A DNA stretch of 64,000 nucleotides from an uncultured Bacilli bacterium. Its GTDB lineage: Bacteria; Bacillota_I; Bacilli_A; RF39; UBA660. A model generated the notes under the pieces. The model was not told the origin of the DNA. It did no database searches and was given only the letters and a program-made list of their open reading frames with translations. Numbering within the stretch: the stretch's first letter is position 1; every line of letters begins with the position of its first letter. A program made the translations under genes and the position numbers. The stretch spans positions 1-64,000 of the forward strand of contig CAKOIS010000001.1 of the NCBI GenBank assembly GCA_934087065.1, written 5' to 3'. Of this stretch, positions 1 through 8,573 are shown in pieces.

Positions 1-60
1 TTTAATAATTATACTAGACAAATCAGTTTTATTTTTGTAAACTTAATGTAGGTGATAAAA

Positions 61-552
61 ATGAAGTATATAGTAGATGCAATTATAGAAATTCCAATGG
101 GAACAAAAAACAAATTTGAAGTAAACAAGGAAACTGGAAAAATAACTCTAGACAGAGTTCTTTATAGTGCACTTACATATCCTGGAGAATACGGATACAT
201 TGAAAACACAATAGCTGACGATAAAGACCCACTCGATATACTTGTATTAAGTTCATACCCAACTTTTCCAGGCTGTGTTGTACCAGCAAGAGTTCTAGGT
301 TATCTAAAAGTTATTGATAATGGTTACAATGATGAAAAAGTAATTGCAGTTGTAGACAAAGACCCAAGATTTGATAACATTAACACACTTGACGATCTAA
401 CAGAACATCAAAAAGCTGAGATAAAAGATTTTTTTCAAAACTATAAAACATTACAAAATATAACAGTAGAAACAAAAGATTTTTACCCATTAGAAGAAAC
501 TATAAAGTTAATTGAAAAAACGAAAGACAGATACGAAAAAACTGATAACTAG
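61..552 (+). CDS. ppa: Inorganic pyrophosphatase
   Basis: Family I soluble pyrophosphatase, about 163 residues, hydrolysing PPi to drive polymerisation and ligation reactions in the cytoplasm. Visible family signatures are EIPMGTKNKFEV near the N-terminus, YPGEYGYI, and the acidic metal-binding run DDKDPLDILVL with a later DKDPRF. I chose the ATG at 61 because AGGTG lies 6 bases before it; a GTG at 52 sits inside that ribosome-binding site. The gene is alone and convergent with mfd, sharing a terminator with it. Identity is secure. Confidence 0.95.
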   Translation: MKYIVDAIIEIPMGTKNKFEVNKETGKITLDRVLYSALTYPGEYGYIENTIADDKDPLDILVLSSYPTFPGCVVPARVLGYLKVIDNGYNDEKVIAVVDKDPRFDNINTLDDLTEHQKAEIKDFFQNYKTLQNITVETKDFYPLEETIKLIEKTKDRYEKTDN

Positions 553-574
553 TCAAAACTAATTATCAGTTTTT
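536..574. terminator. Bidirectional terminator between ppa and mfd
   Basis: Inverted repeat AAAAACTGATAA / TTATCAGTTTTT around a 15-base loop, with A and T runs on the two sides so that it can stop transcription from both convergent genes. The ppa stop codon lies inside the loop. Confidence 0.85.
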
Positions 575-576
575 CT

Positions 577-3500
577 TTACTTTTTAATACTACTATCTAT
601 ATAGATTAACAACTCCATAATATAGTTAATATAATGTTTTTCTAGATTTTCCTTATTCAAACTTATATGTATAGCATCTCCCCTAAAAGCAAAATTAAAC
701 CTTGTACAAATTCTAGTTGCTTCAATAAACAAATCTTCAATATTAAGTTTGCTATACACATCATTGTCTAGTTTTAAAGTGAATTTCATCTTATCATTAA
801 CTAACAACTTAATTTTAAGTTTATCAATTAACTTTTCAACTAACTCCTGTTTCATATAAATATCAATATCTTCACTTACAGTACCAAATCTATCTTTAAT
901 GACATCATACACTGTTTCATATTCAGTAATACTATTAATTTCACTTATCATTTTATGTATTTCAATTATAATCGCGTCTTCATTAGAGTATTCACTTCCT
1001 ATATGTGTAGCAACATCATCTATATTAGTCTCTTTTTCTTCATCATTCATCACTACACCATTTAACTCTTCATTAATTAGCTCAATGTACATATCTACTC
1101 CAACTGAATCAATAAACCCAGCTTGTTCACTACCAAGTAAATCCCCTGCACCACGAATACTTAAGTCTCGCATTGCTATTTTATATCCACTTCCAAGCTC
1201 AGTAAACTCTTTTATCGCTTCTAATCTCTTTTGTGCTGTCTCACCAAGTACTTTTTCTTTATTGTACATCAAATACGCATAAGCTTGCCTGTCTCCTCTT
1301 CCAACTCTTCCTCTAATTTGATAAAGTTGTGAAAGTCCAAACCTATCAGCATCCATTACTATAATAGTATTAGCATTAGGTATATCTATTCCATTTTCAA
1401 TAATCGTCGTACTTAAAAGAACATCAAACTTTCCTAAAGTAAAATCATACATAATATCTTGCATTTGTTCTTTATTCATCTTCCCATGAGCATAATTAAT
1501 GCTAACTTCAGGCAATAGCTTTCTAAATTTTTCTGCTATGCTAGACATATCTTCAACTCTATTATAAAGAATAAATACTTGCCCACCTCTAGCTTTTTCT
1601 TTCAAAACAACATCCCTTAAAACATAAGCATCATAACTTATAACATAAGTTTGAACAGGCAACTTATTAACAGGAGGAGTTTCAATTAATGATAAATCTC
1701 TAACACCAATTAAACTCATTTGTAAACTTCTTGGTATAGGTGTAGCAGAAACAGAAAGAACATGAACATTAGACTTAATTTCTTTAATTTTCTCTTTATG
1801 CATAACTCCAAATCTTTGTTCTTCATCAATAACTAAAAGACCCAAATCCTTAAATTTAATATCACTAGAAAGTAGCCTATGCGTTCCAAAAACAATATCA
1901 ATTTTTCCACTTTCTAAGTCAGACAAAATATTTTTAACTTCTTTAGTTGTAGTATATCTATTTAATAAAGCTATATTTACAGCATGATTTTTAAATCTTT
2001 TAGTCGCACTCATATATTGCTGATAACTTAAAAGAGTTGTTGGACACAAATACATCACCTGTTTATCATTCATTACTGCCTTAAACATTGCTCTAAAAAT
2101 AACTTCCGTCTTCCCATAACCAACATCTCCACATAAAAGTCTATCCATTGGTTTAGAACTCTCTAAATCTTTCTTAATTTCCATAGTAGTCTTTAATTGG
2201 TCTGGAGTTTCCTGATAAACAAATTCACTTTCAAAAATCTGTTGCTCTGGTGTATCTTCCTTGAAAGGCTCCACTTTAGAAATACTTCTATTTTTATAAA
2301 TTTTGATTAACTCTTCACTTATATCATGAATTTTCTTTCTAATCTTCATCTTAGTTTTTTGCCATTCAACACTATTTAACTTGTGAATAACCGGTCTTGC
2401 ACCATCTTTAGAAGAATACTTATAAAGTTTATCTACTTTATCAACAGGCAAATATAATTTATCGTCCCCCTTATACTTAATCAAAATATAATCTCTTGGT
2501 AGTCCATTCTTCATAATTGTGCTTATTCCCATGTAAACACCAATTCCTGACTCCTTATGAACAACATAATCGCCAACTTCTAGTTTATCAATCGAGTCTA
2601 TCTTTTTACCCATTTTATAGCCAGTATTATATTTAATCTTCTCTTCATGTCCATTCAAATCATTTTTTGAATAATACACTTTTCCTTTATAGACAAAACC
2701 TTCTAATAAATCTACATCAATAACTTTACTCTTAACAATTTTTAATTTCTTAATAAACTTGTCATCATTAGAACACAAAAAACTATTCTTTTCATTTAAA
2801 TCACTAACAAATTTAAGAACATCATTATTATAGTTAACTATTTTAATGGCTTCAATACTTAAATCTGATTTTCCATTTTCTATAGTATCTACAAATATCT
2901 TACTATTAGACTCTATATCAGCTAATAAAAAATTATAGTTTTCCTCATTATAATAATTAATCTGCTCGATTAAACTTCTTTCAACCATCTTTATTTGATT
3001 ATAATCTTGGTATATTAACAAAGGCTCATTTAAATAAGATAAGATACTTGAATTACTACCGTTATATTCATCATTAACTGGCTTGATAACAACTTCTTGA
3101 ACATTTTGAATAGACAATTGTGTATTCTCATTAAAATACTTAATATCATCTATCTCTTCATCAAAAAATTCAATTCTAACTGGATGGTCAGAAAATATTG
3201 GAAATACATCAATAACAAACCCTCTTACACTAAATTCCCCAGTGTTTGTAACTAAACTTTCTCTTTTATAACCAATATTTGTTAACTTTTCTATTAAACC
3301 TTCTCTATCAATAGTCTTACTGACTTTCAAATTAATAGATTTTTCTTCAAAACTATTTTTAGCTGGAAATTTCTTTAAAAAACTACTTGTATGACATATT
3401 AAAATCTTATTATCTATAGTATCTATATTATTTAAAAATTTCATTCTCATGTACATTAACTCAGGACTAGACGCAATAGCTTTCTTAGTAAGAAAATCAT

Positions 3501-3708
3501 CATCAGGAAAAATATACACTCTATCTTTTAAATAATATTGTAAATCTCTATAAAGTTGGTTAGCTTCATTCAAAGTTGGAGTAACTATAACAACGTTTTT
3601 CTTCCAAGCAAAAAACATATACAAGAGCATTTGATTGTATATTTCATTTTTACTAACATTTATCTTCATTCCATCTTTAAATTTAAAATCAAACAAATCA
3701 TTAAGCAT
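577..3708 (-). CDS. mfd: Transcription-repair coupling factor Mfd
   Basis: ATP-dependent translocase that removes stalled RNA polymerase and recruits UvrA. In order: UvrB-like N-terminal domain, RNA-polymerase-interacting CarD-like domain (GDYVVHKESGIGVYMG, about residue 380), RecG-like helicase with Walker A GDVGYGKTEV and DEEQ box, helicase C domain with QIRGRVGRGDRQ, and a C-terminal TRCF domain. At about 1043 residues it is somewhat shorter than the usual 1150-1180. ATG at 3708 follows GGTG at good distance; an in-frame GTG at 3717 overlaps the pth stop and is the alternative. It ends the dnaX-side minus-strand cluster, directly after pth. Confidence 0.95.
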   Translation of the reverse strand: MLNDLFDFKFKDGMKINVSKNEIYNQMLLYMFFAWKKNVVIVTPTLNEANQLYRDLQYYLKDRVYIFPDDDFLTKKAIASSPELMYMRMKFLNNIDTIDNKILICHTSSFLKKFPAKNSFEEKSINLKVSKTIDREGLIEKLTNIGYKRESLVTNTGEFSVRGFVIDVFPIFSDHPVRIEFFDEEIDDIKYFNENTQLSIQNVQEVVIKPVNDEYNGSNSSILSYLNEPLLIYQDYNQIKMVERSLIEQINYYNEENYNFLLADIESNSKIFVDTIENGKSDLSIEAIKIVNYNNDVLKFVSDLNEKNSFLCSNDDKFIKKLKIVKSKVIDVDLLEGFVYKGKVYYSKNDLNGHEEKIKYNTGYKMGKKIDSIDKLEVGDYVVHKESGIGVYMGISTIMKNGLPRDYILIKYKGDDKLYLPVDKVDKLYKYSSKDGARPVIHKLNSVEWQKTKMKIRKKIHDISEELIKIYKNRSISKVEPFKEDTPEQQIFESEFVYQETPDQLKTTMEIKKDLESSKPMDRLLCGDVGYGKTEVIFRAMFKAVMNDKQVMYLCPTTLLSYQQYMSATKRFKNHAVNIALLNRYTTTKEVKNILSDLESGKIDIVFGTHRLLSSDIKFKDLGLLVIDEEQRFGVMHKEKIKEIKSNVHVLSVSATPIPRSLQMSLIGVRDLSLIETPPVNKLPVQTYVISYDAYVLRDVVLKEKARGGQVFILYNRVEDMSSIAEKFRKLLPEVSINYAHGKMNKEQMQDIMYDFTLGKFDVLLSTTIIENGIDIPNANTIIVMDADRFGLSQLYQIRGRVGRGDRQAYAYLMYNKEKVLGETAQKRLEAIKEFTELGSGYKIAMRDLSIRGAGDLLGSEQAGFIDSVGVDMYIELINEELNGVVMNDEEKETNIDDVATHIGSEYSNEDAIIIEIHKMISEINSITEYETVYDVIKDRFGTVSEDIDIYMKQELVEKLIDKLKIKLLVNDKMKFTLKLDNDVYSKLNIEDLFIEATRICTRFNFAFRGDAIHISLNKENLEKHYINYIMELLIYIDSSIKK

Positions 3709-3713
3709 AATAT

Positions 3714-4259
3714 TCACCCATTATATTTACTCATTAACTTTTCAAATGGCAAGACTACAAAATCTTCAATTATTCTATTAATAGTATTAAACACATAATA
3801 TAAATTATTCAAATCATGCTTGCTAAATTTTCCCAAAACATAATTAATAGTATCCCCTTCAGGTTTAGATATACCTATTCTCACTCTTTTAAAGTTTTCT
3901 GTACCTAAACATCTAATAATACTTTTAATTCCATTATGTCCCCCACTTGAACCACTTGCTTTTATCTTAATAGTTCCAACATTAAAATCCATATCATCAT
4001 AAATTATTAAAATATCATCTAAGCTAATCTTATAATAATCTACTACTTTTCTTACTGCCTGTCCACTATCATTCATATAAGTAAGAGGTTTAACAAATAA
4101 GATTTTTTCCGCATTAATTACCTTCTCGGCTATCATATAATTATCTTTCTTCTTGAAATTTGACTCATCAATATAGTTATCAATAGCCATAAATCCAGCA
4201 TTGTGTCTGGTATTTTGATATTCTTCTCCGGGATTACCAAGTCCAACAATTAATTTCAT
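3714..4259 (-). CDS. pth: Peptidyl-tRNA hydrolase
   Basis: Releases tRNA from peptidyl-tRNA that has dropped off the ribosome. The N-terminus MKLIVGLGNPGEEYQNTRHNAGF is the family signature, with the catalytic His in NTRHN; the conserved DDMDF and SSGGHNGIKS segments follow. 181 residues is normal. The start ATG overlaps the rsmI stop (ATGA), so the two are translationally coupled; pth-mfd is the classic Bacilli order. Confidence 0.95.
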   Translation of the reverse strand: MKLIVGLGNPGEEYQNTRHNAGFMAIDNYIDESNFKKKDNYMIAEKVINAEKILFVKPLTYMNDSGQAVRKVVDYYKISLDDILIIYDDMDFNVGTIKIKASGSSGGHNGIKSIIRCLGTENFKRVRIGISKPEGDTINYVLGKFSKHDLNNLYYVFNTINRIIEDFVVLPFEKLMSKYNG

Positions 4260-5095
4260 TTCTTACCCTCCTCGTACATACTATATAAAATATTTCTACT
4301 TACTTCATTTTTCTTAGAAACATACTTAACTGCATCATTAGGTTTAACACCAAGTTTAATTAAGTCCATCACTTCCTTAAAAGAAACTTCATAGTCAACT
4401 TCATTCTTATTATTATCAATAACGATTACAATTTCACCTTTCACTTCTTTATAAATTTCTAAAGCCTCACTTACACTGCCTCTAAATACCTCTTCATGAA
4501 GCTTAGTTATTTCCCGGGAAATACTTATTTGAATATTTCCCAAGATTTTTTCTATATTCTGTAAAGTTTTATAAAGTCTATGAGGTGCTTCATATAAAAC
4601 TATTGTAAAGTTGATACTCTTTAACTTTTCTAATTCATGAATCGCCTGTCCTTCTTTAGAACTCAAAAATCCATAAAACAAAAATTTTTCTTGATTTATA
4701 TTAGACATATTTAAAGCAGGTACAAAAGCACAAGCACCAGGTAAAGCTATCACATTAAAGCCATTCTTTATAACTTCAGACACCAAAACATTTCCAGGGT
4801 CACTAATAAGTGGAGTACCCCTATCTGTAACAACGGCGATATTTTTTCCTTCTTTTAATAGCTCCACAGCCACACCACTAGCTTTAGCTTCATTAAATTT
4901 CTGACTTTGATAAATCTTCTTTTTAATATCCAAGCTATTTAAAAGTACGCCAGTCACTCTGGTGTCTTCTGCAAAAACTGCATCCACTTGTTTAAGCACT
5001 TCAACGCTTCTATAAGTCATATCTTTCATATTTCCAATAGGCGTTGGCACTATATAACAATTACTAATTTCCTTATCATAACTTTTTTGTATCAT
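4256..5095 (-). CDS. rsmI: 16S rRNA C1402 2'-O-methyltransferase RsmI
   Basis: SAM-dependent tetrapyrrole-methylase-fold enzyme modifying C1402 in the ribosomal decoding centre. Seen: YIVPTPIGNMKDMTYR at the N-terminus and the SAM-loop TDRGTPLISDPG (the family usually has SDAGTPxISDPG, so DR replaces DA). 279 residues is normal. It follows yabB by 2 bases as in Bacillus. A perfect Noc-binding palindrome is embedded in the coding sequence at 4508-4523. Confidence 0.93.
   Translation of the reverse strand: MIQKSYDKEISNCYIVPTPIGNMKDMTYRSVEVLKQVDAVFAEDTRVTGVLLNSLDIKKKIYQSQKFNEAKASGVAVELLKEGKNIAVVTDRGTPLISDPGNVLVSEVIKNGFNVIALPGACAFVPALNMSNINQEKFLFYGFLSSKEGQAIHELEKLKSINFTIVLYEAPHRLYKTLQNIEKILGNIQISISREITKLHEEVFRGSVSEALEIYKEVKGEIVIVIDNNKNEVDYEVSFKEVMDLIKLGVKPNDAVKYVSKKNEVSRNILYSMYEEGKK
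4508..4523. promoter_or_regulatory. Noc-binding site (NBS) inside rsmI
   Basis: Perfect 16-base palindrome TATTTCCCGGGAAATA, identical to the published Bacillus subtilis Noc-binding consensus. It is GC-rich at its core in an otherwise AT-rich gene. A second identical copy is at 23352. Confidence 0.8.
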
Positions 5096-5097
5096 AA

Positions 5098-5829
5098 CTA
5101 CCTCTCTAACATTCTATTTATTTCTTCTGTATAACTGCCATCACAATTGTGACAAATAAGTGGTTCTAAAACCTTTAACCCAACCTTACCATTCTTTTTA
5201 GCATCAATCAATACCAAATTTGAGTTTTCTTTCGTTTTAGGATAAACAAATCTAATTCGTTTCGGCTGCAAATTATACTTTGTAAGCACATTTACTATTT
5301 CAGCTAGTCTATCAGTTCTATGAACTAACACCAAACTCCCATTATTTTTTAATAGTTTTTTGCATGTCCTACAAATATCCTCTAAATTCAAAAGTATTTC
5401 ATGCCTAGCAATAGATTTAACCAAATTATCATTCAAATTACTTGTTTCACATACTTTAAAATAAGGAGGATTACAAGTTATCAAATCAAATGTATCCGTT
5501 TCAAAGACCTTATCTAAATCTTTAACATCCATATTTAATAACTCTATTCTATCTTGTAAATTATTAATTTTAACAGACTCACTCGCTAAATCATAAATTT
5601 CTTTTTGAATTTCAACACCTAATATATTAGACTTTGTAAGAGTACTTAGTATCATAGGTATAGGAGCATTTCCCGTACATAAATCAAGTATTCTCATATT
5701 ATCTCTAAGCACGCAAAATCTTGGAATCATAACAGACTCCAAGCTGAAATTAAAATACTCATTGTTTTGGACTATCTTTAACCCATCATAGCCTACTAAA
5801 TCATTAATTACATTTTCCACATTCATCAC
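5098..5829 (-). CDS. yabB: tRNA1(Val) A37 N6-methyltransferase-like protein (YabB)
   Basis: Rossmann-fold SAM methyltransferase. Motif I is LDLCTGNAPIPMIL (about residues 48-61) and the catalytic N6-adenine motif is NPPYF (about 119-123), which marks modification of an exocyclic amine, as in TrmN6. 243 residues. The start overlaps the end of ricT by 26 bases without an obvious Shine-Dalgarno, suggesting coupling; a second ATG follows immediately. Its position between ricT and rsmI matches Bacillus yabB. The tRNA substrate is inferred from the family. Confidence 0.85.
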   Translation of the reverse strand: MMNVENVINDLVGYDGLKIVQNNEYFNFSLESVMIPRFCVLRDNMRILDLCTGNAPIPMILSTLTKSNILGVEIQKEIYDLASESVKINNLQDRIELLNMDVKDLDKVFETDTFDLITCNPPYFKVCETSNLNDNLVKSIARHEILLNLEDICRTCKKLLKNNGSLVLVHRTDRLAEIVNVLTKYNLQPKRIRFVYPKTKENSNLVLIDAKKNGKVGLKVLEPLICHNCDGSYTEEINRMLER

Positions 5830-6613
5830 ACTTACTTTTCAAAGTAACTTCAATTCTACCTTCACTAGGAACATCAACAACATAACTTCTCTTTAATATA
5901 TCAATTGAAACTACAGTCCCCGTTCCCTTTTCAGTTTCTACTTTTTCTCCCAAAATAGGCATTCCTTTTCTATTTTCAGAATACACCTCATCTTCATAAG
6001 TCAAACAGCAAAGTAATCTTCCACATTGGCCATTAATTTTATTAGGATTAAGTGCTAAATTTTGATTTTTAGCCATACTTATTGAAACAGAATCAGCAAA
6101 ATCTTTCATATAACTTGCACAACACAAAACACGCCCACATTGCCCAATTCCAGAAACCTCTTTTGCTTTGTCTCTAACACCAATTTGTCTTAACTCAATT
6201 CTTGTTTTATAAATAGATGCTAATTCTTTAGCCATATCTCTAAAATCAATTCTTTGATCTGCTATAAAGAAGAACATTAACTGATTTCTTTCAAAAGTAA
6301 AACTAGCTTCAATTAAATTCATTTTAAGTTTTAACTTCTGAGCTATTTTTCTAGCAGTATTTAAAGCTTCCATAGCATCCCTTAAATTAGACTCGTGTAT
6401 TTTCAAATCTTTTTGTGTTGCAAGTCTCACTACATCTTTCATATTACTTAATTCTTCTTTATTAATAATATTACTCATTATAACTTTACCAAGTTGAAGA
6501 CCTCTTTCTGTAGTAACAACAACAAAGTCACCATCTTTTATTTGTAAATCATTACCATTGAAAAAATAATACTTTCCATTCTCCTTAAAATTAACAGCAA
6601 CCACATTTTTCAT
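5804..6613 (-). CDS. ricT: PSP1-domain protein RicT (YaaT)
   Basis: Cysteine-rich PSP1 family protein; in Bacillus the RicA-RicF-RicT complex carries Fe-S clusters and controls RNase Y specificity and development. Paired motifs GQCGRVLCCASY (about 155-166) and GQCGRLLCCLTYE (about 195-207) supply the cysteines, and the C-terminus adds CDECGKC. The start follows the holB stop with one base between. No ricA or ricF is present in the window. The function in this organism is inferred. Confidence 0.88.
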   Translation of the reverse strand: MKNVVAVNFKENGKYYFFNGNDLQIKDGDFVVVTTERGLQLGKVIMSNIINKEELSNMKDVVRLATQKDLKIHESNLRDAMEALNTARKIAQKLKLKMNLIEASFTFERNQLMFFFIADQRIDFRDMAKELASIYKTRIELRQIGVRDKAKEVSGIGQCGRVLCCASYMKDFADSVSISMAKNQNLALNPNKINGQCGRLLCCLTYEDEVYSENRKGMPILGEKVETEKGTGTVVSIDILKRSYVVDVPSEGRIEVTLKSKCDECGKCN

Positions 6614-7432
6614 TTAATCACCTACCATTTCACTAATAAGTCTTATCATAAATAAATTAATATTCAAATTATACTCAAGTTTATTTTCACTCTTACTAAG
6701 TATCAACATCTTTCTAATAATATCCTTTTTAGAATTTAAGTCACCCACATACTTTAAATCACTAAGATACTCTTCAAAATAAATAATATCTCTACTTAAT
6801 ATAAGATTAAAAACATCACTATAAAAGTATTTCATTATTTTTAACATATTAATTACATTATCTTTTTCTTCCTTCTTACTAATTATATCATACAAATACC
6901 CAAAAGAAGAAGACTTTTTTTCTTCCATAAGTCTAATTAATTGAATTGTTTTAAGAATTACTTCATTTGAATAACTTTTAATATCAAAAACTTTCATGTT
7001 TTGTATTGATAAAACCTGACATCTGCTCTTTATAGTTGGTAATATCTTATTTATATTAGTAGTTATCAAAAAAGCATAAATATTACTTTCTGGTTCTTCC
7101 AAGAATTTTAGTAGTGAATTTGCTGCATAATCATTCATTTTATGAGCATCATTAATTATATACACTCTATTTTTATGAGTTTGACTATAACTCTTAAGTT
7201 TATCTTGTAATTCTAATATTTGCTCTTTAACAATTTTATCATTTTCCGGATTAACTATAACTACATCGCTACAATTATCAATATCAACACTTTCTTCAAA
7301 AAAATAATGATTGAACAATAAAGAAAGTTCATCTTTAATAACAGAATACTCAGTATTACACACCAAAAAAGCATGACTAATCCTATCTTGACTAGCCATT
7401 TGCTCAAAATAACTACTTAGTTTTATTTCCAT
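6614..7432 (-). CDS. holB: DNA polymerase III delta' subunit
   Basis: Clamp-loader subunit. The N-terminus (SRISHAFL-like QDRISHAFLV) and HKMNDYAANSLLKFLEEP followed by TIKSRCQVL are typical of delta'; the Walker A and zinc motifs of DnaX are missing, as expected. The ATG at 7432 is preceded by AGGTGG at 5 bases, so I prefer it to the upstream GTG at 7450. About 272 residues. Sits between bofA and ricT, as in the Bacillus dnaX-to-holB region though tmk is absent. Confidence 0.9.
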   Translation of the reverse strand: MEIKLSSYFEQMASQDRISHAFLVCNTEYSVIKDELSLLFNHYFFEESVDIDNCSDVVIVNPENDKIVKEQILELQDKLKSYSQTHKNRVYIINDAHKMNDYAANSLLKFLEEPESNIYAFLITTNINKILPTIKSRCQVLSIQNMKVFDIKSYSNEVILKTIQLIRLMEEKKSSSFGYLYDIISKKEEKDNVINMLKIMKYFYSDVFNLILSRDIIYFEEYLSDLKYVGDLNSKKDIIRKMLILSKSENKLEYNLNINLFMIRLISEMVGD

Positions 7433-7446
7433 AATACCACCTACTC

Positions 7447-7629
7447 TCACATAAAATGCTTTAAAAACGCAAGACCAAACAAGGCAGGTATACCTAATAA
7501 GCTTACAAAAACTACACTCACTATATTGATAGGTATTATAAACCCTGCACTTGAAGTAATCAAATCAACTGTATAAAGCATACATAAAGCCATCACAAGT
7601 CTTTTAATAACTAATACTATAAATTGCAT
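7447..7629 (-). CDS. bofA: BofA-family small membrane protein
   Basis: A 60-residue protein with two hydrophobic segments (about residues 3-22 and 33-56) and the C-terminal BofA-like stretch INIVSVVFVSLLGIPAL. In Bacillus, BofA inhibits the SpoIVFB protease that processes pro-sigmaK, and the gene sits just after recR, the same place as here. It is shorter than the Bacillus 87 residues. GGAGG before ATG 7629 fixes the start. Whether it has a sporulation role here is unknown. Confidence 0.75.
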   Translation of the reverse strand: MQFIVLVIKRLVMALCMLYTVDLITSSAGFIIPINIVSVVFVSLLGIPALFGLAFLKHFM

Positions 7630-7666
7630 AATATCCTCCAATTAATAGTATTTATAACATCATTAT

Positions 7667-8266
7667 TTATGACAAAAATTTTCTATCATCAATTGCTCTA
7701 ATAATTGTTAATGGGTCTAAATACTCAATATCTGCGCCCATTGGAAGTCCATAAGAAAGTCTAGAAACTTTTACATTCTTTTTCTCTAATAATTTTTGAA
7801 TATAAAGACTAGTCATTTCACCTTCTACAGAAGGATTAAGTGCAATTATAACTTCTTTTACATCACCATTAATACGTTCAGTAATCAAAGAATTTAAATT
7901 AATATCTTCTGGATTTACTTCATCTATTGGAGATATTAATCCACCTAATACATGATAAACTCCATTATATTTTCCAGTTTTTTCAAACATAAACACACTT
8001 TTTGAGTCTTCAACAACACAAATAGTAGACTTATCTCTATGTTCATTATCACAAACATTACAAGTTTCTTTATTAGTTAAATGTCCACATACCTTACATT
8101 TTCTCATGTTCTCCTTAAACCTGTTTAAATTAGCAGAAAATTCTTCTATTTTATCAATATCAATATCATTAACTGCATAAACATATCTTTCAGCAGACTT
8201 TTCACCCACACCAGGCAATAACTGAAAACTTTCTTTTAATTTTTCAAATTCATCTGGATAAATCAT
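7667..8266 (-). CDS. recR: Recombination mediator RecR
   Basis: RecFOR component. Helix-hairpin-helix (LPGVGEKSAERYVY, about 17-30), C4 zinc finger (CKVCGHL...CNVC, about 57-72) and Toprim domain with the VVEDSKSV acidic motif. 199 residues is standard. It starts 4 bases after ebfC, using the AGGAGG inside the ebfC 3' end. Confidence 0.95.
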   Translation of the reverse strand: MIYPDEFEKLKESFQLLPGVGEKSAERYVYAVNDIDIDKIEEFSANLNRFKENMRKCKVCGHLTNKETCNVCDNEHRDKSTICVVEDSKSVFMFEKTGKYNGVYHVLGGLISPIDEVNPEDINLNSLITERINGDVKEVIIALNPSVEGEMTSLYIQKLLEKKNVKVSRLSYGLPMGADIEYLDPLTIIRAIDDRKFLS

Positions 8267-8270
8267 TATA

Positions 8271-8564
8271 CTAGAAAAGTCCTCCTAAACCACCAGTATA
8301 TTTACCCATTTTTTCTTCCTTCATTTTTGAAATTTTCTTTAATCCATCATTAACAGCAATTAAAATCATATCTTCAAGCATTTCTTTATCATTTAAAATA
8401 TTGTCATCAGTAATTACTACACTTTTAACTTCATTTTTACCAGAAATAGTTACCTTAACTGCTCCACTTACACCTTCAAAAACAGTATTTTCTATCTCGT
8501 TATTAGCCCTTTCTAAATCTTTTTGTACTCTTTGAGCTTGTGCCATTAAATTTTGTATATTCAT
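8271..8564 (-). CDS. ebfC: YbaB/EbfC nucleoid-associated protein
   Basis: 97-residue DNA-binding tweezer-like dimer of the YbaB/EbfC family, with MNIQNLMAQAQRVQKDLERA coiled N-terminus, the core SGAVKVTISGKNEVKSV and the glycine-rich tail YTGGLGGLF. dnaX-ebfC-recR is a near-universal order; the gap to dnaX is 9 bases. Confidence 0.93.
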   Translation of the reverse strand: MNIQNLMAQAQRVQKDLERANNEIENTVFEGVSGAVKVTISGKNEVKSVVITDDNILNDKEMLEDMILIAVNDGLKKISKMKEEKMGKYTGGLGGLF

Positions 8565-8573
8565 AATTTCCTC

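Noticed and set aside
899..1282. Plus-strand ORF opposite mfd
   Set aside because: Overlaps the conserved helicase domain of mfd and has no ribosome-binding site.
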